Positions 35,186 through 43,573 of a DNA stretch of 58,842 nt are shown in pieces; within the stretch, counting starts at the first letter, position 1; each line of letters starts with the position of its first letter. A program made the translations under genes and the position numbers. Source of the stretch: an uncultured Flavobacteriaceae bacterium (lineage in GTDB: Bacteria; Bacteroidota; Bacteroidia; Flavobacteriales; Flavobacteriaceae); contig CALLIG010000153.1 of the NCBI GenBank assembly GCA_938009735.1, positions 1 to 58,842 on the forward strand, given 5' to 3'. The notes under the pieces are model-generated. The model worked only from the letters and a program-made list of their open reading frames with translations. It was not told the DNA's origin and ran no database searches.

Positions 35186-35983
35186 TTAAATTATATTTGG
35201 CAGTACAGATTCGAGTTCATCTTTTACATAAGGCTGAGTGTCTTCTTGCTCTAAAAGATATTGCATAGATGCCGCTGCTTTCTTCTCTTGTATTTTGCCC
35301 AAAATTTGAATTATAGTAATTTGAATGCCAGGATCTTTCTCTGTCTTTAAAGCATTTATAAAACTATTTTTTACGGTTTCTGAAGTTATAAATGTACTTA
35401 GCACTTCAACAGCCGTTCTTCTAACATTAGTATTTTCATCATGAAGCATACGGTCTTTTAAAGCGCTAACTATAGCTTCATCGGGTTCAGCAAACTCTTC
35501 AATAAAGGTTACGCCTTGAATGCGTTTACTTGCAGATTGGTTTCCCATCAACGATAATACGGCAGTTTGTTTGAAAGCTTGAGATTGGTCAGTAAGCTTC
35601 GCAATTTCTTCATTCGATCGCTCTACTTGTTGTTGCTTTCCGAAAAAATACACACCAACCAGAAGTATGACACTAGCTGCTATTTTTAATAGATTATTTG
35701 TCCAACTATGTTTTTTTTGTTTGTAGGCAGTATCTAAGGCAATTGTTTTTGAGCTATTTTGTTTTTCAAGTTCTAACTGTTTATAGAAATTAGATCGGAG
35801 ACTTTCAGAAGGGACTATCCTTGATTCATTCTTAATGACTTCTATTATTGATTCAAGTTCTTTTAATTCTATAGAACAAGAATTGCAATCAGCCAAATGT
35901 GATTCGACTTCTTGATTTTGAGTTTCAGTTAATAGACTATCTAAGTAATCTGGCAGTAATTCTGTAATATGATTTTTTTCCAT
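35186..35983 (-). CDS. Anti-sigma factor with zinc finger and HEAT-like repeats
   Basis: The 265-residue protein has an N-terminal zinc-finger anti-sigma motif, His29-x3-Cys33-x2-Cys36 in 'HLADCNSC'. One membrane span follows (about residues 93-114, 'LLKIAASVILLVGVYFFG'). A C-terminal periplasmic region holds helical HEAT-like repeats ('EAIVSALKDRMLHDENTNVRRTAVEVLSTF', 'GIQITIIQILGKIQEKKAAASM'). The cytoplasmic zinc domain should hold the sigma factor encoded 2 bp upstream. HEAT-like repeats on the outer side of an anti-sigma factor are a plausible protein-protein sensor of envelope state. Signal and release mechanism unknown. Confidence 0.82.
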   Translation of the reverse strand: MEKNHITELLPDYLDSLLTETQNQEVESHLADCNSCSIELKELESIIEVIKNESRIVPSESLRSNFYKQLELEKQNSSKTIALDTAYKQKKHSWTNNLLKIAASVILLVGVYFFGKQQQVERSNEEIAKLTDQSQAFKQTAVLSLMGNQSASKRIQGVTFIEEFAEPDEAIVSALKDRMLHDENTNVRRTAVEVLSTFITSETVKNSFINALKTEKDPGIQITIIQILGKIQEKKAAASMQYLLEQEDTQPYVKDELESVLPNII

Positions 35984-35985
35984 TT

Positions 35986-36507
35986 TTATGTATTTTGAAA
36001 ATAAATGGTTTTTAGTTTTTGTAGGGCCCTGCTAACTTTGGTTTTAACGGCTCCGGGTGTACTTCCAACTATCTCAGCTAATTCGGCATATTTTATTTCT
36101 TGAAAACGATTGAGAATAATCAGTTCACGGTCAGAAACATCTAATTTTTGCAATGCAACATGTAAATCTGAATAATCTGTCTTTGGTTCATCAATGGTTA
36201 TATGTTTTTGATCTAAAGCTTCAATATCTTCATGATTGTTCGCAGCTCTTCTGAAATGTGTATTTAAAGTATTTCTGGCGATTGTAAACAACCATGACAC
36301 GAATTTTCCGTTATTATATGAGGCTCTATATTTCATCAGTTTATAAAAAACTTCTTGCGTAATATCTTCACTTAGCATTTTATCACCGCACATTTTGTTT
36401 AAGAAATTAAACACATGCATATGATGTCTTTCAAATAGAATTTTGAGGTTGTCCAAATTTCCATTGCTAGCTTGCAGCATTAATTTCTCGTCGGTTGGCT
36501 CGTACAA
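35986..36507 (-). CDS. ECF-type RNA polymerase sigma factor
   Basis: The 173-residue factor has region 2 ('LLSEDITQEVFYKLMKYR'-like helix and 'FVSWLFTIARNTLNTHFR') and region 4 ('LDVSDRELIILNRFQEIKYAELAEIVGSTPGAVKTKVSRAL'). It heads the operon sigma - anti-sigma - DUF4097 - DUF4097. The frame starts with TTG at 36505-36507, which keeps the conserved acidic N-terminus 'TDEKLML'; the first ATG is nine codons further in. It should self-activate an operon of surface proteins when the anti-sigma releases it. No reliable promoter motif was recognised in the 125-bp upstream gap, which also contains the terminator of the next gene. Confidence 0.87.
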   Translation of the reverse strand: MYEPTDEKLMLQASNGNLDNLKILFERHHMHVFNFLNKMCGDKMLSEDITQEVFYKLMKYRASYNNGKFVSWLFTIARNTLNTHFRRAANNHEDIEALDQKHITIDEPKTDYSDLHVALQKLDVSDRELIILNRFQEIKYAELAEIVGSTPGAVKTKVSRALQKLKTIYFQNT

Positions 36508-36576
36508 AAGAGAATGTTTTTAGTTGATCTTCATTATTATATAATCAGAAAATTACAAAAGGTTACATCAAGGCAT

Positions 36577-36610
36577 AAAAAAAATCGCAACAATATGAAT
36601 TGTTGCGATT
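36577..36610 (-). terminator. Intrinsic terminator of the carboxypeptidase-regulatory-like gene
   Basis: A perfect 12-bp stem, AATCGCAACAAT (36583-36594) with its complement (36599-36610), closes on a 4-nt loop. On the minus strand it is followed by eight T (plus strand A at 36577-36584). It ends transcription of the 36633-38156 gene before the sigma operon. Confidence 0.85.
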
Positions 36611-36632
36611 AAGGTATTCGTAGAATTCCCTT

Positions 36633-38156
36633 TTATTCTTCAGCCTCTCCTATAGACGTAAATTCTTTTATAGCTTGATTTGGCTCAATAATATCATATC
36701 CTTTCCAAAATTCTGGATCATAGTTTGGCATATAAGTAGGAAGGATGTCATTAGTTTCTTTAAAAGCTTCAAGTTGAGTATTAGAAATTGTGTTTTCATC
36801 GAAAACGACCAATTCGTAACGGTTTCGGTTTCCAAAAGCGGCATCAACTTTCATTGATAGTTCGTTTTGTTTGTTTCGACCTTTTACTACTTTGTTGAGC
36901 TCAATAATTTTTAAAGGTCTTCGAAAACCTGCCCGAATGCCCTTAACAATATTATAATAACTTAAATGATATTTTTGGTTATCTCCTTTGCTGAAAATAA
37001 TTTTGCCCTCTGCAAGATATTCATTTACAGATACACCTAAGAGACTAAAATCTCTTAAGGATTTAACATTTTCAAAATCCATTCGAATAAGCGCAAAATC
37101 ATCAGAATTGACATATAATCTCCCTTTAAAATCTTCTGATCGTTTTGGTGTGAAACTAATCACATATACTGCAGCGTCACCTAAATAGGTAAAATCATCT
37201 AGTGTAAATCGATATCTACCTGGTTTGAAAATTACATTATAGTCTGTGTCCTCAAATATGGGTAGGTTTTCATGTAAATTTGTTATGGTGCGTCTTTGGT
37301 TCTTAGCAAAGAATTTTTTTCGATTTTCTTTACTCTTTTTCTCTTCTTCCAGCATATTATTTAAAGCAGCTGTATCTGTAGAATCTACTTCAGCTTCAAA
37401 AAGTTCGTCACCTTCTATTTTGGTTCCGAATAAACCTGATTTTACTTTGAAATATGAATCAGTTTTTACATTTTCCTTTATAATGGTGTTGAATTTTTCT
37501 TCAAGATCTTCGTAGTTAAGCTCCAAACTTTTATCGTACAATTCCGATGCCTTAATAAGATCTAATTTTTGACTTTCCTCTTCTTCGCTTGTATAAAAAT
37601 CGCCAAGTATTTCGGTATAAAATGTGCTACTTGTTGGTATTTGACTAATAAGGCTATCTATGAAGTTTTTATTGAATGCTTCAATGGTAGATTTTTTGAG
37701 AGTGTAATCCATCTTTAAAATCCTATTGCCATAGGTCTCTCGGAGAAAAACACGTTTTTTTGTCGGACCTAAATTATAATTATTAACTATATTTTTTTCT
37801 ACTTCTTCAATGATCTCTTCTGGGGTATAGTTTTTATTAGAAACGATTACAGGATTCAGTTCAATGGCCTTAGCCGCCATAAGGATCTTGTTTTCGGTAA
37901 ATTGATTGATAGGTTTTCTAATTGAAGCATAACCTATACATGAGATGAATAAGGAATCAGTTGGTTGTATGTTCTTGTCTAGCTGAAAAGAGAAGCGACC
38001 TTCTTCATTTGTAATAATGCCTTTATTCTTCAATTGAACAGTTACATAAGGAATAGGTTTCTGGGTAGCGGAGTCAACAATTACAGAACTTAGTGTTTGT
38101 GCTTGACTCAAAGAAGTGGCTAAAAACAAAGAAAGAAACAGAAATACTTTTGGCAT
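36633..38156 (-). CDS. Carboxypeptidase-regulatory-like domain protein, probably DUF5686-related
   Basis: The 507-residue protein has a signal peptide ending 'SLSQAQTL'. A carboxypeptidase-regulatory-like Ig fold follows (about residues 20-100: 'VIVDSATQKPIPYVTVQLKN', 'GIITNEEGRFSFQL'), then 'EEIIEEVEKNIVNNYNLGPTKKRVFLRE', a segment shared with surface proteins of the DUF5686 type. The rest is mixed strands ending with an acidic tail, and no TonB box was seen. It is monocistronic with a strong terminator. The N-terminal fold is found in outer-membrane proteins of Bacteroidota; the role of the rest is unknown. Confidence 0.72.
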   Translation of the reverse strand: MPKVFLFLSLFLATSLSQAQTLSSVIVDSATQKPIPYVTVQLKNKGIITNEEGRFSFQLDKNIQPTDSLFISCIGYASIRKPINQFTENKILMAAKAIELNPVIVSNKNYTPEEIIEEVEKNIVNNYNLGPTKKRVFLRETYGNRILKMDYTLKKSTIEAFNKNFIDSLISQIPTSSTFYTEILGDFYTSEEEESQKLDLIKASELYDKSLELNYEDLEEKFNTIIKENVKTDSYFKVKSGLFGTKIEGDELFEAEVDSTDTAALNNMLEEEKKSKENRKKFFAKNQRRTITNLHENLPIFEDTDYNVIFKPGRYRFTLDDFTYLGDAAVYVISFTPKRSEDFKGRLYVNSDDFALIRMDFENVKSLRDFSLLGVSVNEYLAEGKIIFSKGDNQKYHLSYYNIVKGIRAGFRRPLKIIELNKVVKGRNKQNELSMKVDAAFGNRNRYELVVFDENTISNTQLEAFKETNDILPTYMPNYDPEFWKGYDIIEPNQAIKEFTSIGEAEE

Positions 38157-38354
38157 AAATTTTATGTAACGGTGGTTATACAGGCAAAAAAAAGAATAGC
38201 TCAGGAACTTTACACCTCTTTTTAGATTTCCTTAATACTGATTTATTCTTTATTTAACAGAATGAATCAGGCCTTAGCTTCAAAAGGTAGACTGTAGTGA
38301 AAGGAAAATGTTACAATGGGAAACGTTTTTGAAAAATGAATTTGAGTGAAAATT

Positions 38355-38504
38355 TTAATGACAGCCACAATCATCTTGCCCACATGCTTTAGAGTTGCTT
38401 TTTTTTGAAACAAAAAGCGCTTTGGGTAAAAAGTACTTCTTCACAATGTAGCCAATAGCTATAGCTAAGGTTATATAGACTAAAATTGATTGAAGAATTT
38501 CCAT
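38355..38504 (-). CDS. FeoB-associated Cys-rich membrane peptide
   Basis: From the ATG at 38502-38504 the peptide has 49 residues: one membrane span ('ILQSILVYITLAIAIGYIV'), a basic stretch and a Cys-rich end 'ACGQDDCGCH'. This is the pattern of the small proteins encoded after feoB in many bacteria. It starts 2 bp after the feoB stop. A role in assembling or stabilising the Feo complex, perhaps through a metal or Fe-S site on its cysteines, is inferred. A longer open frame to 38591 lies inside feoB and is not the likely start. Confidence 0.8.
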   Translation of the reverse strand: MEILQSILVYITLAIAIGYIVKKYFLPKALFVSKKSNSKACGQDDCGCH

Positions 38505-38506
38505 AT

Positions 38507-40744
38507 TTATTTTAAAATTTGATAAGCAATTAAAGCAACAATATAAGCAAAAACACTCATAAATACCAATTGTGCAACTGGCCACTTCCAAGTGTTAGTT
38601 TCACGTTTTACCACAGCTAATGTACTAACACATTGCATGGCAAAGGCATAGAATAACAATAATGAAATTCCTGAAGCTAGGTTGAATAAAGGTTTATTTG
38701 TTAGCGGATTAATTTCTGCAGCCATTCTATTAGTTATGGTGTCTTGTTCGTCACTTCCAACACTATAAATAGTCGCTAGTGTACCAACAAATACTTCTCT
38801 TGCTGCGAAGGAGGTCAGCACAGCAATGCCAATTTTCCAATCATAGCCTAAAGGCCTTACGAGGGGTTCAATTGCTTTTCCGGCATAGCCGATATATGAA
38901 TTTTCTAATTTGAAACTAGCAATTTCTTGACTTTGTGCTGTTGCTACTAGCGCCTCTCTTTTCAGTAGTATAGAATCATTCAAAGCGTTGATGTTAATCG
39001 CATATACGTTTTGTTTTATACTATCCTGTAGGGCTTGTTTATATGTTATTAGTTCATCTTCAATGTTTGAAGTATTGAAATCAGACAAACCTTCTGTTTC
39101 AATTCTATTTGTTACAATGTCTTCGGCATTTTGAAAATTATCTGATATTCCGTTTGAACCCAAAAACCAAAGAATTATTGAAATTGCTAAAATTATTTTA
39201 CCTGCACCGAAAACAAAGCTTTTAGTTTTTTCAAAAACGGTATAGGCTACGTTTTTAAATAAAGGTAATTTGTAGTTAGGCATTTCCACTACAAAGAAAG
39301 AACGACTTTTTATTTTTAGAATTTTGTTCAGAATCATTGCCGAAAGAATGGCAGCTCCGAAGCCAATCAAATACAAAAGCATCAACGTCAAGGCTTGGTA
39401 GCTTAAACCAATAAAACTTCCTTCAGGAATTACTAAAGAAATAATAATCAAATATACAGGCAGCCTCGCCGAACAGGTTGTAAACGGAGTAACCAAAATC
39501 GTAATCAAACGCTCTTTCCAGTTTTCTATGGTACGAGTTGCCATTACAGCTGGTATTGCACATGCAGTACCTGAAATTAACGGAACAATACTTTTTCCGC
39601 TAAGTCCGAATGGTCGCATCAATCTATCCATCAAGAAAACCACACGACTCATATAGCCTGTTTCTTCCAAAAGGGCAATGAAAAAGAAGAGAAATGCAAT
39701 TTGCGGAATGAATATGACAATACCACCAATACCGGCTAATATGCCTTCTGCGATCAAATTCGTAAAAGCGCCGGCTGGTAAACTGTGTTTAACCCAATCG
39801 CTTGCAAAAGCAAAAAATTCATCAATGTAATCTTGTGGTACGCTACTCCATTCATAAATCGCTTGGAATATGATAAGTAGTATAAAAAAGAAAATTAGAT
39901 ACCCAAAAACCTTGTGCGTAAGCACCCTGTCTAATGAAGCACGAAAGCCTTTTGCAACAGTTCTATCAACACTATAAGTTTCTTTTAAAATATTGTTGAT
40001 GAACTGATATCTTACTATCGTTTCCTTTTGCTGTAAACGTTTTAACTCTGATTTTGATTTTGTTGAAAACGAGGAACTGTCTTTGATCAGCGTTTTCTCA
40101 ATCGGCATGAAATTGACATCTTGTGTGATAACCAACCAAAGTTTGTACAAATCCTGATTTGGAAATGTACTTCGTAACTCTTTAAAATATTCAGGATCTA
40201 TTACAGAAGTGTCAACATTTGGCTCAGATGATAAATTTTTGAAATCGGCTATCAACTCTTTGAGTCGATCAATACCTGTTCCTTTTCGAGTACTGACAAG
40301 GGCGATTTTAGTGCCTAGCTTTTCTTCTAGCTTTTCTATATCAATTGAAATGCCTGTTCTTGACATTCGGTCGGCCATATTGATAACTAAGATGGCGGGA
40401 ATCTTAAGATCTTTGATTTGGGTAAACAAAAGAAGATTACGTTTCAGATTTTCTACATCTGAAATCACTAATGCTACATCGGGGTGGTTTTTGTCATTTT
40501 TGTTCAACAACAATTCTACAGCAACGCTTTCATCTAAAGAAGTCGTATTTAGGCTGTAAGTACCTGGTAAATCTAGAATATGTGCTTTTACTCCTCTGGG
40601 TAACTTGCATATTCCTTCTTTTTTTTCAACAGTAATGCCAGGGTAATTACCTACTTTTTGATTGAGGCCAGTTAGTTGATTGAATACAGATGTTTTGCCT
40701 GTATTTGGGTTTCCGATGAGGGCGACATTAATTTGTTTGCTCAT
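38507..40744 (-). CDS. feoB: Ferrous iron transport protein FeoB
   Basis: FeoB imports Fe(II) across the inner membrane. The 745-residue protein has a GTPase domain (residues about 5-170) with G1 'GNPNTGKTS', G3 'LDLPGTYS' and G4 'VINMADR'. A helical linker follows, then two FeoB gate domains in the membrane part with 'MDRLMRPFGLSGKSIVPL', 'GTACAIPAVMATRTIENWKER' and 'SFAAREVFVGTLA'. The conserved Cys in 'SGTACAIP' is present. It overlaps feoA by 4 bp and is followed by the Cys-rich peptide gene, giving a complete feoA-feoB-small-protein operon. Confidence 0.95.
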   Translation of the reverse strand: MSKQINVALIGNPNTGKTSVFNQLTGLNQKVGNYPGITVEKKEGICKLPRGVKAHILDLPGTYSLNTTSLDESVAVELLLNKNDKNHPDVALVISDVENLKRNLLLFTQIKDLKIPAILVINMADRMSRTGISIDIEKLEEKLGTKIALVSTRKGTGIDRLKELIADFKNLSSEPNVDTSVIDPEYFKELRSTFPNQDLYKLWLVITQDVNFMPIEKTLIKDSSSFSTKSKSELKRLQQKETIVRYQFINNILKETYSVDRTVAKGFRASLDRVLTHKVFGYLIFFFILLIIFQAIYEWSSVPQDYIDEFFAFASDWVKHSLPAGAFTNLIAEGILAGIGGIVIFIPQIAFLFFFIALLEETGYMSRVVFLMDRLMRPFGLSGKSIVPLISGTACAIPAVMATRTIENWKERLITILVTPFTTCSARLPVYLIIISLVIPEGSFIGLSYQALTLMLLYLIGFGAAILSAMILNKILKIKSRSFFVVEMPNYKLPLFKNVAYTVFEKTKSFVFGAGKIILAISIILWFLGSNGISDNFQNAEDIVTNRIETEGLSDFNTSNIEDELITYKQALQDSIKQNVYAININALNDSILLKREALVATAQSQEIASFKLENSYIGYAGKAIEPLVRPLGYDWKIGIAVLTSFAAREVFVGTLATIYSVGSDEQDTITNRMAAEINPLTNKPLFNLASGISLLLFYAFAMQCVSTLAVVKRETNTWKWPVAQLVFMSVFAYIVALIAYQILK

Positions 40745-40986
40745 GCGATATCAATATCTTCTATGAACTCTAAGGCTATATGAAGTGCCGTTTCTCTTCT
40801 AATGGCAATGTGCGATCCGTTAACATTAATATATATGGGATCGTTTAAAGGAGCGATTTGAACTAGCTCAATTTCGTTACCGGGTAAACAACCTAATTCT
40901 AGCAATTTAATAGGTAAAAAATCATCAGTAAATTCTTTGATGATTCCTTTTTGACCTCGCTTTAAATCTGCTACTGTTGTACCCAA
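40741..40986 (-). CDS. feoA: Ferrous iron transport protein FeoA
   Basis: The 81-residue SH3-like protein shows 'DLKRGQKGIIKEF' and 'LELGCLPGNEIELVQIAPLNDPIYINVNGSHIAIRRE', the usual FeoA core. It is thought to stimulate FeoB. The start must be TTG at 40984-40986: an in-frame TAA lies two codons upstream (40990-40992) and no other start codon exists near the N-terminus. It overlaps feoB by 4 bp. A perfect -7 box lies 31 bp upstream of the TTG. Confidence 0.9.
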   Translation of the reverse strand: MGTTVADLKRGQKGIIKEFTDDFLPIKLLELGCLPGNEIELVQIAPLNDPIYINVNGSHIAIRRETALHIALEFIEDIDIA

Positions 40987-41017
40987 TTTTTATTTAGATT
41001 GATTATAAGTAAGAGGG

Positions 41018-41025
41018 CAAATGTA
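41018..41025 (-). promoter_or_regulatory. -7 promoter element of the feo operon
   Basis: On the minus strand this is TACATTTG, matching TAnnTTTG. The leader between it and the TTG start contains TTTAGAT (40993-40999, plus strand), the same 7-mer as the half-site in the palindrome at 19436-19461. The second half-site is poor, so shared regulation is only a possibility. Confidence 0.5.
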
Positions 41026-41058
41026 ATTTAAAAAGCTGAATTTTTCTGCTAAAATTTT

Positions 41059-41082
41059 AAAAAAAATAGCTATTAGAGCTAT
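41059..41082 (-). terminator. Intrinsic terminator after the SCO gene
   Basis: A 6-bp stem (ATAGCT 41066-41071 with AGCTAT 41077-41082) closes on a 5-nt loop and is followed on the minus strand by eight T. It separates the SCO gene from the feo promoter. Confidence 0.7.
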
Positions 41083-41105
41083 GTAATCCTCAGGAAGGAA
41101 GAATA

Positions 41106-41774
41106 CTAATTATAAGAAGCTTTTAAAAGCTTGAGATCTTCCATCAATTGATCAATATCTTCTGTTTTGGTGCCGTCGTAATAGCCCCTTACCTGTCTTT
41201 TTTTATCGACTAACACAAAATTCTCGGTATGAATCATATCATAAGGTCCTCCGTCTCCATCTGTTTTGACCGCCATATATGATTTTCGAGCAAGCTCATA
41301 AATTTGCTTTTTATCACCTGTTACAAGATTCCATTTAGTATCATCTACTCCCTTTTCAACTGCATATTTCTTAAGTTGAGTAACCGAATCAATTTCAGGA
41401 GTAACAGAATGTGACAACAACATTACATCATCATTTTTTAATTGGTTTTGTATGGCAACCATGTTTTTGGTCATTACCGGGCAAATGGTTGGGCAGGTCG
41501 TGAAAAAGAAGTCTGCAATATAAATCTTGTCCGAATAATCTTCTTGAGTAATAGTTTCACCGTTTTGATTGATTAGCGAGAAATCGGCAATGGTATGATA
41601 CTTTTTTACGTATTGAATGGAAGCATCTACCAGTTCAGGGTTTACTCTTGAAGGTTGATAAATAGGTAATGTAGCCTTAGGTTGAAGAGCGTTATAAAAC
41701 AAATAAATAATAATTGCGGATAGGCAAAAAAGAACAATGCCGAAGAATTTGAATTTGCTAAAAAATGACCGCAT
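41106..41774 (-). CDS. SCO1/SenC family copper chaperone
   Basis: The 222-residue protein has an N-terminal membrane anchor (about residues 10-30) and a thioredoxin-like domain with the copper-binding Cys-x-x-x-Cys in 'TTCPTICPVM' and the third ligand His in 'MIHTENFVLVD'. SCO proteins deliver Cu to the Cu(A) site of cytochrome c oxidase or act as thiol oxidoreductases. It is transcribed from a good -33/-7 promoter and followed by a terminator, so it is a single-gene unit. No oxidase genes are in this window. Confidence 0.9.
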   Translation of the reverse strand: MRSFFSKFKFFGIVLFCLSAIIIYLFYNALQPKATLPIYQPSRVNPELVDASIQYVKKYHTIADFSLINQNGETITQEDYSDKIYIADFFFTTCPTICPVMTKNMVAIQNQLKNDDVMLLSHSVTPEIDSVTQLKKYAVEKGVDDTKWNLVTGDKKQIYELARKSYMAVKTDGDGGPYDMIHTENFVLVDKKRQVRGYYDGTKTEDIDQLMEDLKLLKASYN

Positions 41775-41786
41775 GCTATTTTTTTA

Positions 41787-41817
41787 CAAAGATACATTAG
41801 TATCAAAGAGCTTTCAA
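41787..41817 (-). promoter_or_regulatory. Complete -33/-7 promoter of the SCO gene
   Basis: On the minus strand TTG (41815-41817) is followed after 20 bp by TATCTTTG (41787-41794), both at the Bacteroidota consensus spacing. The -7 box lies 12 bp before the ATG. Confidence 0.7.
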
Positions 41818-41901
41818 GTAACTCGAGCCTGAAGTACTGCTAAATCTTTCTTAAAAACCAGCGTCTATAGTTTGTAACTTTTATAAGACCCTGTAAAGGT
41901 G

Positions 41902-41909
41902 TACTTTTG
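41902..41909 (+). promoter_or_regulatory. -7 promoter element of rseP
   Basis: TACTTTTG matches TAnnTTTG, 24 bp upstream of the rseP ATG. A TTTG lies 27 bp further up, too far for a standard -33 element. Confidence 0.5.
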
Positions 41910-41933
41910 CACGGTTAATTTTAGAAAACATAC

Positions 41934-43250
41934 ATGGGCTTACTTATACAAATACTAACCTTCGTTTTAATTATTTCAATACTCGTTGTATTGCATGAGT
42001 TTGGGCATTATTTGCCAGCTAAATGGTTTGGGACAAGGGTAGAAAAGTTTTATTTATTTTTTGATTGGAAGTTTTCGCTTTTCAAAAAGAAAATTGGGGA
42101 AACTGAATGGGGTATTGGGTGGTTGCCTTTAGGAGGTTATGTGAAAATTGCCGGTATGATCGATGAGAGTATGGATACCGAGCAAATGCAAAAAGACCCT
42201 GAGCCATGGGAATTTAGAAGTAAACCAGCTTGGCAACGTTTGATTATTATGTTAGGGGGAGTTACAGTAAACTTCTTTCTAGCTTGGATTATTTATTCAG
42301 CATTACTTTTCACGAACGGAGATACATATATTCCCGCAGATAATTTGAAATACGGAATTTTAGTAGATTCTGTAGGTCAAAAATTAGGATTGCAAACAGG
42401 AGATAAAATTTTGACTATTGATGGTAAAAAATCTGTAAAGTTTACCGATGCAGCAAAAGACATTCTGTTTGGTGATGAGCTTACAGTAGACAGAGATGGT
42501 AATACTGTTACTATTCAGATAGATGATGCAGGTAAAAAGGACTTTTTAAACAAGGGGAGCAATTTCTTAACTTACAGAAGACGTCCATTTGTTGAAAGCA
42601 CACAAAAAAATTCAGCAGCAGAGAAAGCAGGCATTCAAAAGGGAGATCTTATCACAGCGGTAAACGGAGAAAAGGTCACGTATTACAGCGATTTCATGAA
42701 AAAAATGCAAACTTTTGACGCTCATGAAAATATTTCAATTGCTGTTGATCGAAATGGGGCCAACACTCTTTTTGATTTGAAACTGTCTGATAAAAAGATA
42801 GCGGGTATTTTTCCAAGTAATGCTGATCTAACAGTTACTGATCATTATGACTTGCTAGCATCTGTGCCTGCAGGCTTTAATAAAACTATTAAAGTATTAA
42901 CTGATCAAGTACGTCAGTTTAAAATAATCTTCAATAGAAAAACAGAAGGTTATAAAAAAGTAAAAGGGCCTATTGGTATTGTTGAAATGATGCCAACCGC
43001 ATGGGATTGGGATTTCTTCTGGGGCTTTCTAGCCTACTTCTCTATTTGGTTAGCATTTGTAAACTTATTGCCAATACCTGCCTTAGATGGTGGTCACGTG
43101 ATGTTTTTACTATATGAAATGATTTCTGGTAGACCGCCAAGCGAGAAAGTTTTAGAGAGGGGACAGATCGTTGGTTTTATAATAGTAATGGGACTTATGG
43201 TCGTTATTTTCGGTAATGATATCTGGAATGTGATAAAGAGATTTCTTTAG
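41934..43250 (+). CDS. rseP: Site-2 intramembrane metalloprotease RseP
   Basis: The 438-residue protease has the zinc motif His21-Glu22-x-x-His25 in 'VVLHEFGHY' inside the first span. It has two PDZ domains (about residues 120-200 and 205-290, with 'LQTGDKILTIDGKKS' and 'IQKGDLITAVNGEKV') and the C-terminal 'NLLPIPALDGGHVMF' with the third zinc ligand Asp. In other bacteria RseP cuts anti-sigma factors in the membrane during envelope stress. Here the zinc-finger anti-sigma at 35186-35983 is a possible client, as inference only. It has its own promoter and terminator. Confidence 0.94.
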   Translation: MGLLIQILTFVLIISILVVLHEFGHYLPAKWFGTRVEKFYLFFDWKFSLFKKKIGETEWGIGWLPLGGYVKIAGMIDESMDTEQMQKDPEPWEFRSKPAWQRLIIMLGGVTVNFFLAWIIYSALLFTNGDTYIPADNLKYGILVDSVGQKLGLQTGDKILTIDGKKSVKFTDAAKDILFGDELTVDRDGNTVTIQIDDAGKKDFLNKGSNFLTYRRRPFVESTQKNSAAEKAGIQKGDLITAVNGEKVTYYSDFMKKMQTFDAHENISIAVDRNGANTLFDLKLSDKKIAGIFPSNADLTVTDHYDLLASVPAGFNKTIKVLTDQVRQFKIIFNRKTEGYKKVKGPIGIVEMMPTAWDWDFFWGFLAYFSIWLAFVNLLPIPALDGGHVMFLLYEMISGRPPSEKVLERGQIVGFIIVMGLMVVIFGNDIWNVIKRFL

Positions 43251-43260
43251 CAGTAAAAAT

Positions 43261-43294
43261 AAAAAGGGGTTTCGTGTAAATCACCCTTTTTTTT
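43261..43294 (+). terminator. Intrinsic terminator of rseP
   Basis: AAAAAGGG and CCCTTTTT arms form a stem with an internal TTT/AAA pairing, followed by eight T. It lies 10 bp after the rseP stop. Confidence 0.7.
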
Positions 43295-43295
43295 G

Positions 43296-43326
43296 TTGCG
43301 GTATTTTAAAAATAAAATTATATTTG
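43296..43326 (+). promoter_or_regulatory. Complete -33/-7 promoter of tRNA-Asn
   Basis: TTG (43296-43298), 20-bp spacer, TATATTTG (43319-43326): the full Bacteroidota promoter pattern, 32 bp before the tRNA. Confidence 0.75.
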
Positions 43327-43358
43327 CACCCGCTTTAAGAGATTAAAGTGATTGATTT

Positions 43359-43432
43359 TCCTCCTTAGCTCAGTTGGTTAGAGCATCTGACTGTTAATCA
43401 GAGGGTCCTTGGTTCGAGTCCAAGAGGGGGAG
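43359..43432 (+). tRNA. tRNA-Asn (anticodon GTT)
   Basis: The 74-nt cloverleaf is complete. The acceptor arms TCCTCCT and AGGGGGA pair with one T-G wobble, the D-arm is GCTC/GAGC, and the anticodon stem is TCTGA/TCAGA around loop CTGTTAA (anticodon GTT). The T-arm is CTTGG/CCAAG with TTCGAGT, and the discriminator base is G. CCA is not encoded. It is transcribed alone between its promoter and the following terminator. Confidence 0.97.
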
Positions 43433-43443
43433 CTTCATTAAAC

Positions 43444-43475
43444 AAAAGCCATTCAAGAAATTGAATGGCTTTTTT
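43444..43475 (+). terminator. Intrinsic terminator of tRNA-Asn
   Basis: A perfect 13-bp stem (43444-43456 with 43461-43473, core AAGCCATTCAA) closes on a GAAA tetraloop and runs into T. Confidence 0.9.
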
Positions 43476-43573
43476 GATTTTAAGAGTCAATAGTGACTTC
43501 GAAATCAATCAAATGGCTTGTTTCCTTTTCCTTCAGGCTTTTTATTTCCAATTATTTTTTCGAATATTATAGT

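Noticed and set aside
43425-43432. tRNA-Asn 3' end as an attachment site
   Set aside because: No second copy of the tRNA 3' end and no integrase were seen in the window; kept only as a boundary question.
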